DNA of 13,116 nucleotides from Caryophanales bacterium UBA7642 (lineage in GTDB: Bacteria > Bacillota_I > Bacilli_A > RFN20 > CAG-288), in the NCBI GenBank assembly GCA_002483745.1, contig DLIM01000011.1, forward strand, positions 1-13,116. Direction: 5' to 3'. The notes beneath the pieces were generated by a model. That model was given only the letters and a program-made list of their open reading frames with translations, had not been told where the DNA came from and ran no database searches. Both the position numbers and the translations under genes were made by a program. Position 1 is the first letter of the stretch; the number at the start of each line of letters is the position of its first letter. Positions 7,904 through 13,116 of the stretch are shown piece after piece.

Positions 7904-8819
7904 TGTTTATATCTCCTTGGTGTCTAATATCGTCAAAATAGGTTTCAAGACTATAGGGAACTTCAGTTATAAACTTCATTTGATATCTAGATAGGACTTG
8001 GAAGAGCTGTGAGAGGTCTTTCTTCTTGACGGTGACAGTAACCTGATTATATTTCGGCTGATCACGTCTAACTGGGAAGATATCTAATCCTTTGAAGCGA
8101 AGACAGTCAGAATTGTTTTCGAATTCTAATTTATAGTTTTCAAAGTCTTTGTTCCTAATGGCATTGCAATCGGCAATAGCTACAATTCTTCCCTGACTTA
8201 TCAAAGCTACTGAATCGCATAGAGAAGCTAACTCATCATAGGAATTAGAAGACATCAGAATTGTTTTACCTGATTTCTTTGAATCAAGCAGGACATCCAT
8301 GAATTCGTTTTGCATCAACGGGTCAAGACCGGTAGTCGGTTCATCCAGAATTAAAGTATCTGGGTTAGCCATTAAAGCCATCACTAAGGCCATCTTCTGC
8401 TTCATACCCTTACTCATCCTTTTAGGATAGGCTTTGATATTAAGCTGAAGCCGTGAGATTAAAGAATCAGCAATAGAGAAATCCTTACAACCTAATAAAT
8501 CCATTTGGGATTCCAAGACTTCTTTTCCGGTTTTTAAGGGAGGAAGAGAAATCTCACCTGGGACATAGCCGATTCCTTCTTTAATCTTTGGAGCTTCTTT
8601 AAAAGCATCTAAGCCTTTAACAGTAATAGTTCCAGAATCAGGTCTAATAAATCCCATAATGTTTCTAATAGTAGTTGTCTTACCAGCTCCGTTTTCTCCG
8701 ACTAAGCCAAAGCTCTCGCCTTTCTTTACTTGAAAGCTAACAGAAAAAATACCTCGGCTATGGCCATAGTCTTTGCTGACATCGTCAAGAGTGATCACAC
8801 TATCGTTATTATTAATCAT
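7893..8819 (-). CDS. ABC exporter ATPase 2, switch histidine replaced by Asn
   Basis: The product has 308 residues. The start is ATG 8819, with AGGAG 6 nt upstream, and it overlaps the ATPase 1 stop by 8 nt (ATGATTAA). Walker A is GENGAGKTT (41-49), the signature is MSKGMKQK (135-142) and Walker B LILDEP (156-161) keeps the catalytic Glu160. At the switch position, where ATPase 1 has SSH, this protein has SSN (Asn192). The nucleotide loop region reads GYVPGE, as in many exporters of this group, without the usual Gln. The last 90 residues form an accessory C-terminal domain typical of ABC-2 ATPases. It should pair with ATPase 1 on the cytosolic face of the permease. The missing His suggests one weak ATP site, as in other asymmetric ABC pairs. 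Confidence 0.93.
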   Translation of the reverse strand: MINNNDSVITLDDVSKDYGHSRGIFSVSFQVKKGESFGLVGENGAGKTTTIRNIMGFIRPDSGTITVKGLDAFKEAPKIKEGIGYVPGEISLPPLKTGKEVLESQMDLLGCKDFSIADSLISRLQLNIKAYPKRMSKGMKQKMALVMALMANPDTLILDEPTTGLDPLMQNEFMDVLLDSKKSGKTILMSSNSYDELASLCDSVALISQGRIVAIADCNAIRNKDFENYKLEFENNSDCLRFKGLDIFPVRRDQPKYNQVTVTVKKKDLSQLFQVLSRYQMKFITEVPYSLETYFDDIRHQGDINNGK

Positions 8820-9816
8820 TCTTTACTCCTGAGAAAACAGTATTTTCCTTATAGAAGGACATGAAGTAATCTTTTAGTGTTTCTTTCTTCTCAGTAAAAT
8901 CAATTAGCTGATAACGACTTAAGCTTTTAACTAAATCGTTTATGTTAGAGTCATCAACTGAAATCAGAAGACTATTAGTAAGAGGATCATCTTTTACTTT
9001 TTTAATCTTGTCATTAAGATAGCCTTCTTCAAAAGAAAACAGATCAGCCTGGCTTTTGAATACCAATAAATAGGTTTTTAAAGTGTTGTGCTTTAAATCA
9101 TCAGCCTTAAATTCGCTGACTAATTTTCCATCTTTAATTATTCCAATACGATCACAGGTAGCATCAACTTCTGAAAAGATATGGGATGAAAGAAGAATGG
9201 TCTTACCTTTTTTCTTTTCATCCTTGACAAAGGATATAAACTTCTCCTGCATCAAAGGGTCTAAACCAGAAGTAGGTTCATCAAGAATCAATACTTGCGG
9301 GTCTGACATAAAGGCCACCACAATTGCCATCTTCCTTTTCATTCCCATGCTCATCTCTTTACAGGGAAGATTAGAATCGACTTGGAAATAGCTAAGTAAG
9401 TAATTAAGCATCTCATCATTCTGAAGATGCTTTAAAAGTTTCATTTCCTGAATGAATTCTTTTCCAGTATATGAAAGAGGTAAAGCCGGTTCACCAGGAA
9501 GATAGCCAACATCATTTAAGATCCGATAATAGTTATGAAATGACTCCATCCCGTTAACAGATGTAAAGCCACTATCAGGCTTATAGAATCCCATGATGTG
9601 TCTGATAGTAGTACTCTTACCAGCACCATTTGGGCCTAAAAAGCCATAGACTTCACCTTTTTTAACTGAAAAAGAGACATTAAAAACACCCATTCCTAAA
9701 CCAAAATCATGAGTAAGATTACTAACTTGAATGATGGCATTAGGATTAAAAGATTGAGCTTGATTGTCCTTGATTAAACCCTTTTCGGTTTTACGGTTTT
9801 TTTCTTTCTTGAACAT
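8812..9816 (-). CDS. ABC exporter ATPase 1, complete catalytic motif set
   Basis: The product has 334 residues and is the first gene of the exporter operon. A basic, polar N-terminal extension of about 26 residues (FKKEKNRKTEK and following) comes before the ABC domain. Walker A is GPNGAGKST (61-69), then GYLPGE (105-110), signature MSMGMKRK (156-163), Walker B LILDEP (177-182) and switch His213 in SSHIFSE. A C-terminal domain of about 100 residues follows. The start is ATG 9816, the only Met before the ABC domain. There is no Shine-Dalgarno sequence and no other in-frame start downstream to the domain, while an in-frame TGA at 9840 closes the frame upstream. The promoter places the transcript start at this A, so the message looks leaderless. 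The next two genes have normal ribosome binding sites. Confidence 0.93.
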   Translation of the reverse strand: MFKKEKNRKTEKGLIKDNQAQSFNPNAIIQVSNLTHDFGLGMGVFNVSFSVKKGEVYGFLGPNGAGKSTTIRHIMGFYKPDSGFTSVNGMESFHNYYRILNDVGYLPGEPALPLSYTGKEFIQEMKLLKHLQNDEMLNYLLSYFQVDSNLPCKEMSMGMKRKMAIVVAFMSDPQVLILDEPTSGLDPLMQEKFISFVKDEKKKGKTILLSSHIFSEVDATCDRIGIIKDGKLVSEFKADDLKHNTLKTYLLVFKSQADLFSFEEGYLNDKIKKVKDDPLTNSLLISVDDSNINDLVKSLSRYQLIDFTEKKETLKDYFMSFYKENTVFSGVKND

Positions 9817-9822
9817 AATTAG

Positions 9823-9850
9823 ATTATATGTTGATATTCAAGGTTTTCAA
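9823..9850 (-). promoter_or_regulatory. Promoter of the ABC exporter operon, predicted leaderless
   Basis: TTGAAA at 9850-9845 and a perfect TATAAT at 9828-9823 are 16 nt apart. Only six bases lie between the -10 box and ATG 9816, so the A of the start codon falls at +1. An imperfect inverted repeat GTTGA-N12-TCAAC (9851-9830) covers the spacer and could be an operator. Confidence 0.8.
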
Positions 9851-9876
9851 CTTTAGAAAGTAATACTTGCTTTTTG

Positions 9877-9907
9877 CGATTTTTGACTTGCTGAAAAATC
9901 GTTTTTT
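9877..9907 (+). terminator. Terminator-like hairpin between divergent promoters
   Basis: CGATTTTT (9877-9884) and AAAAATCG (9894-9901) form an 8-bp stem with a nine-base loop, followed on the plus strand by TTTTTT. It lies upstream of both divergent promoters, so it ends neither gene. It would stop plus-strand antisense transcription arising from the exporter side. The stem has only two G-C pairs, so strength is doubtful. Confidence 0.45.
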
Positions 9908-9970
9908 AAGGTTATCTACAATTCAAAAATAGTTTGCAATAATAAATATTTACTATGGGAGTTTTTTTGC

Positions 9971-10000
9971 TACACATTATTAGTATTATTATGCTAGAAT
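9971..10000 (+). promoter_or_regulatory. Extended -10 promoter of ppdK
   Basis: TAGAAT at 9995-10000 is preceded by TGC at 9992-9994, an extended -10 element. TACACA at 9971-9976 gives a 4 of 6 match to a -35 with an 18-nt spacer. The start would be near 10007, with a leader of about 35 nt containing the small hairpin AGGG-AAAAA-CCCT and then GGGAGG. Confidence 0.6.
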
Positions 10001-10041
10001 GTTTGCAGGGAAAAACCCTATTTATTTTAATGGGAGGACAA

Positions 10042-12765
10042 ATGTCAACCAAGAAAGTTGTCAAAAAGGTTTCTACTAAGAAGCCGAAGACCAACTACAA
10101 AGCTGGTCAGTATGTCTACGCCTTCAAAGACGCTTATGGTTTAGGTAAGCCGTTACTCGGTGGCAAAGGTGCTGGTCTTGCTGAAATGACCCACATCGGC
10201 ATCAGGATTCCTGATGGCTTCACTATCACTACTGAAGCTTGCACACTCTACTATGATTCTGGTAAGAAGATTCCTGCCAATCTCGGAAAGCAAATTAATG
10301 TTGCTTTAAAGGAACTTCAGGCTAGAAGTCATAAGACCTTCGGAAAGGGACCGAATCCGTTACTTGTTTCTGTCCGTTCCGGCGCTAGAGTCTCTATGCC
10401 TGGTATGATGGATACTATTCTTAACCTCGGCTTAAACGATAATACCGTTGAAGCCTTAGCCAAGAAGAGCAACAACCCTCGTTTTGCTTATGATTGCTAC
10501 AGACGTTTCATCTTAATGTTCACTAACATCGCTAAGGGTTATCCTAGAGATGAAATGGATGCTATGCTTGATGAAGTCAAGAAGCGTCTTAATCTCAAGA
10601 ACGATAAGGATGTCCCTGTCGAAGAACTTAAGAATTTAATCGTCAAGTACAAGGCTTACTACAAGCAGAAGTTTGGAGAAGATTTCCCTTCTGATCCTGA
10701 AGTTCAGTTAATGACTGCTGTTAAGGCCATTTTCCACTCTTGGGATAACGAAAGAGCTAATCTCTACAGAAAGATGAACAACATCCCTTATTCTTGGGGA
10801 ACTGCTGTCAACGTCCAGATGATGGCTTTCGGTAATATGAACGATCAGTCCGGAACCGGTGTTGGTTTCACCCGTCAGCCTACTGATGGTAAGAACCAGA
10901 TCTTCGCCGAGTATTTAATCAATGCTCAAGGTGAGGATGTTGTTGCCGGTATCAGAACTCCTTTACATATTGATGCCTTAAAGACTCAGCAGCCTAAGAT
11001 CTACAAGCAGCTTGTGGATTCCGCTGAGAAGCTTGAAAAGCATTATAAGGATATGCAGGATTTCGAGTTCACTGTTGAGGATGGTATCTTATACTTCCTC
11101 CAGACCCGTAATGGTAAGAGAACTGGACCTGCCGCTTTAACTATTGCTACTGATATGGTCAAGGAAGGATTAATCAATGAACAGGAAGCTGTTTTAAGAG
11201 TTGATCCTCGTTCTCTTGATCAGTTATTACATCCTACCTTTGTTGCTGCTGAGCTTAAGAAGGCTGTTGTCATCGGACATGGTAATCCGGCTTCTCCGGG
11301 TGCCGCTGTCGGTGGAATCGTCTTCACTCCTGAACAGGCTCAGGCTAACTTAGCCAAGGATAAGAACGTCAAGCAGATTTTGGTCAGAGCTGAAACTTCA
11401 CCTGAAGATTTAGGTGGTATGGTCTCTGCTTCTGGTATCTTAACTGCCCGTGGCGGTATGACTTCTCACGCTGCTGTTGTTGCTCGTCAGATTGGTAAGA
11501 CCTGCATCACTGGCTGTGGTGAAGCTGTCATCGATGAGAAGAACAAGACTATGACCTTAGGTGGCAAGACCTATCACGAAGGTGATGTCATTGCTATCAA
11601 TGGTTCTACCGGTGAAGTCTATGGCAACGCTGTTGCTACTGAAGAACCGGCCATCTCTGGCAATTTCGAAAAGGTCCTTAAATGGGCTGATAAGTATGCC
11701 ACTATGAAGGTCTTTGCTAATGCTGATACTCCTGAAGAAGCTTCTAACGCCGTCAGATTCGGCGCCAGAGGAATCGGTCTCTGCCGTACTGAGCATATGT
11801 TCAGAGGCAAGGATCGTTTAATCATCATGCAGGAAATGATTCTCTCTAGTACTACTGAAGAGAGAGAAAAGTATCTTGCTCAGCTTGAGACTTATCAGGA
11901 AGATGATTTCTACAAGATGTATCTCGCTTTAGGTGGCGTCAACATCAATGTCAGACTTCTTGATCCTCCGCTTGATGAGTATCTTCCTAAGAAGGAAGAA
12001 GATATCGCTGATCTTGCCAAGAAGACTGGTAAGACTATCGATGCTGTCAAGAACCGTATTGCTGAACTCCATATGACTAACCCGATGATGGGCTTACGTG
12101 GCTGCCGTCTTGATGTTGTCTATCCTGAAATCGGCAGAATGCAGGCTAAGGCTGTCATTACTGCTGCCTTAAGAGCCGAAGAGACTCTATCAAAGGGCGG
12201 CAAGAAGGTTCACATTACTGCTTCCATCATGGTTCCGCAGGTCATTGGTGACAAGGAATTCAAGTTCGTCAAGGATTTGGTTTCCGGTGTTGCTGATAAG
12301 ATCATTGCTGAATCCAAGATTGATAATAAGCTTAAGTATATCGTTGGCACCATGGTCGAGACTCCTAGAGCCTCCCTCACTGCCGGCAAGATCGGTGCTG
12401 AAGCTGCTTACTTCTCTTATGGCACTAACGATCTTACTCAGTTCACCTTTGGTTTCTCCAGAAACGATTATTCTGCTTACATCAACCAGTATCTTGATAA
12501 CAACCTCTTAGACTTTGATCCGTTCAAGACTATTGATGATGATGGCGTTGGCAGACTTATTGCTATTTCCGTTAAGGAAGGCAAAGCTGCTAATCCGAAG
12601 CTCCATTGCGGAATCTGCGGTGAAGCTGGCGGTGATCCGGAATCTATCGCTTTGTTCAACTCCTATGGCTGCGATTATGTTTCCTGCTCTCCGTTCCGTG
12701 TTCCTGGTGCTCGTTTAGCCGCCGCTCAGGCTGCTATTCGTGCTGAAGGAAAGTACAGCTACTAA
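10042..12765 (+). CDS. ppdK: Pyruvate, phosphate dikinase
   Basis: The product has 907 residues. It interconverts pyruvate, ATP and phosphate with PEP, AMP and pyrophosphate; in fermenters it commonly serves glycolysis or PEP recycling. The start is ATG 10042, with GGGAGG four bases upstream. In-frame ATGs at 10030 and 9955 precede or overlap that site, and the promoter lies after 9955. A Lys-rich extension (STKKVVKKVSTKK) comes before the enzyme proper. Motifs are LGGKGAGLAEM and SVRSGARVSMPGMMDT (nucleotide-binding domain), GGMTSHAAVVAR with the phospho-accepting His476, GIGLCRTEHMF (Arg582), NPMMGLRG, VETPRASLTAG, YGTNDLTQF and GICGEAGGDPES with Cys859. All catalytic positions expected for the family are present. 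Codon use is strongly selected (AAG for Lys, GGT for Gly, CGT or AGA for Arg), unlike the AT-richer neighbours, pointing to very high expression. It is monocistronic. Confidence 0.98.
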   Translation: MSTKKVVKKVSTKKPKTNYKAGQYVYAFKDAYGLGKPLLGGKGAGLAEMTHIGIRIPDGFTITTEACTLYYDSGKKIPANLGKQINVALKELQARSHKTFGKGPNPLLVSVRSGARVSMPGMMDTILNLGLNDNTVEALAKKSNNPRFAYDCYRRFILMFTNIAKGYPRDEMDAMLDEVKKRLNLKNDKDVPVEELKNLIVKYKAYYKQKFGEDFPSDPEVQLMTAVKAIFHSWDNERANLYRKMNNIPYSWGTAVNVQMMAFGNMNDQSGTGVGFTRQPTDGKNQIFAEYLINAQGEDVVAGIRTPLHIDALKTQQPKIYKQLVDSAEKLEKHYKDMQDFEFTVEDGILYFLQTRNGKRTGPAALTIATDMVKEGLINEQEAVLRVDPRSLDQLLHPTFVAAELKKAVVIGHGNPASPGAAVGGIVFTPEQAQANLAKDKNVKQILVRAETSPEDLGGMVSASGILTARGGMTSHAAVVARQIGKTCITGCGEAVIDEKNKTMTLGGKTYHEGDVIAINGSTGEVYGNAVATEEPAISGNFEKVLKWADKYATMKVFANADTPEEASNAVRFGARGIGLCRTEHMFRGKDRLIIMQEMILSSTTEEREKYLAQLETYQEDDFYKMYLALGGVNINVRLLDPPLDEYLPKKEEDIADLAKKTGKTIDAVKNRIAELHMTNPMMGLRGCRLDVVYPEIGRMQAKAVITAALRAEETLSKGGKKVHITASIMVPQVIGDKEFKFVKDLVSGVADKIIAESKIDNKLKYIVGTMVETPRASLTAGKIGAEAAYFSYGTNDLTQFTFGFSRNDYSAYINQYLDNNLLDFDPFKTIDDDGVGRLIAISVKEGKAANPKLHCGICGEAGGDPESIALFNSYGCDYVSCSPFRVPGARLAAAQAAIRAEGKYSY

Positions 12766-12789
12766 TTAGCTTTACTTCAAAAGCACAAT

Positions 12790-12820
12790 AAAAGACCTGC
12801 TCGCAAGGGCAGGCCTTTTT
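12790..12820 (+). terminator. Intrinsic terminator of ppdK
   Basis: CCTGCTC (12796-12802) and GGGCAGG (12807-12813) pair around a GCAA tetraloop, with one U-G pair. CC and TTTTT follow, and the preceding AAAAG can extend pairing across one mismatch. It lies about 25 nt after the ppdK stop. Confidence 0.93.
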
Positions 12821-12859
12821 ATATGAATAGTGATGATCTTTAGCTTTGAAAATTTCAGA

Positions 12860-13116
12860 TTATAGAAGCAAAACCAAAGGAAGATAATTTATTCTTCCTA
12901 CTACCTTGATATCAAAATCCCCTAAAATATCAGCGTTCTTGATATTCCTAGAATGGGTTTTAAGGGCATACAGAATTGAAGCATGATCATTTACTCTCGA
13001 ACTCTTGACTTCAACTAAATCAAATTTTTCAAGATTTGGTTTTGCAAAACCTGCTTCATATTTAGTTCTTTTTTCGGTTTTTTTTAAAAAAGATTTTCAT
13101 ATAGTGGAGAATAGTG
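12860..13116 (-). pseudogene. Remnant of a DUF4143-type AAA ATPase C-terminus (partial)
   Basis: A minus-strand frame of about 75 codons, without any start codon, runs into TAA at 12862-12860. Its translation includes EKRTKYEAGF, FDLVEVKSS and, near the end, INYLPLVLLL. This resembles the C-terminal, PD-(D/E)xK-like part of DUF4143 ATP-binding proteins, where the pattern is EVDF, IEVKSS and a final YLP. The upstream frame with FFKK is joined only if the A-run at 13085-13078 is shortened by one base; as it stands, TGA at 13099-13097 closes the frame. The expected Asp of the EVDF motif appears changed (EAGF). I read it as the decayed tail of a gene that begins beyond the right edge. The family call rests on pattern memory only. 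Apart from this and the ppdK terminator I see nothing in 12766-13116. Confidence 0.5.

Noticed and set aside
7719..7994. Plus-strand reading frame of 91 codons across the permease and ATPase 2 junction
   Set aside because: It is antisense to two well-supported coupled genes. Its hydrophobic look comes from the reverse of the permease membrane segment.
9083..9391. Plus-strand reading frame of 102 codons inside ATPase 1
   Set aside because: It lies fully antisense to the conserved Walker B and signature region and has no ribosome binding site.
9955..10041. Longer ppdK reading frame starting at ATG 9955
   Set aside because: The predicted promoter lies inside this stretch and there is no ribosome binding site before it, while GGGAGG directly precedes ATG 10042. 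The ATG at 10030 overlaps that site and is also rejected.
9912..10094. Minus-strand reading frame of 60 codons over the ppdK start
   Set aside because: It is antisense to the ppdK leader and N-terminus, and no homology or ribosome binding site is visible.
11557..12718. Several short reading frames on both strands inside ppdK
   Set aside because: They are shadows of the strongly codon-biased ppdK gene and overlap its conserved catalytic motifs.

Overview
The window comes from an AT-rich, single-membrane, fermentative bacterium. It is probably a Bacillota lineage near Erysipelotrichia or the Mollicutes-related gut Bacilli; this is an inference, not proven. The support is GGAGG-type ribosome binding sites, a Gram-positive-style lipoprotein, pyruvate phosphate dikinase as a very strongly codon-adapted gene, BDH-type iron alcohol dehydrogenase, and ABC-2 exporters with a large extracellular insert. 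The genetic code looks standard: Trp is TGG, there are no in-frame TGA codons, and all seven intact genes end in TAA.

Left part (1-3578), all minus strand. tmRNA (ssrA, 43-435) has its own promoter and terminator, and its encoded tag ends in Cys rather than the usual Ala-Ala. Upstream of it lies a decayed gene for a secreted S41-peptidase-family lipoprotein (555-2296), broken by a frameshift and a nonsense codon. Next is a membrane protein (2412-3578) with the layout of a site-2 protease (M50) but with HExxH replaced by YNLGK, so it is a probable pseudo-protease.

Middle (3648-9816), all minus strand. A BDH/YqhD-type iron alcohol dehydrogenase has its own promoter. A TetR-family regulator ends at a strong terminator, and its promoter carries a perfect 17-nt palindrome. 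Upstream is a tightly coupled three-gene ABC exporter operon: ATPase 1, ATPase 2 and a permease with about 490 extracellular residues, with reading frames overlapping by 8 and 11 nt. The operon promoter places the predicted transcription start on the A of the first ATG, so the first gene appears leaderless. ATPase 2 has lost its switch histidine.

Right part. A divergent promoter drives ppdK (10042-12765, plus strand), followed by a GNRA-loop terminator. At the right edge a start-less, frameshifted remnant on the minus strand resembles the C-terminus of DUF4143-type AAA ATPases.

Functionally, the exporter genes act as one unit and TetR is the likely local regulator. ppdK is an independent central-carbon gene. 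The two envelope-associated genes near ssrA, one decayed and one catalytically degenerate, suggest a region where protease-like genes are being lost or repurposed. No CRISPR array, insertion sequence, tRNA or rRNA was seen.
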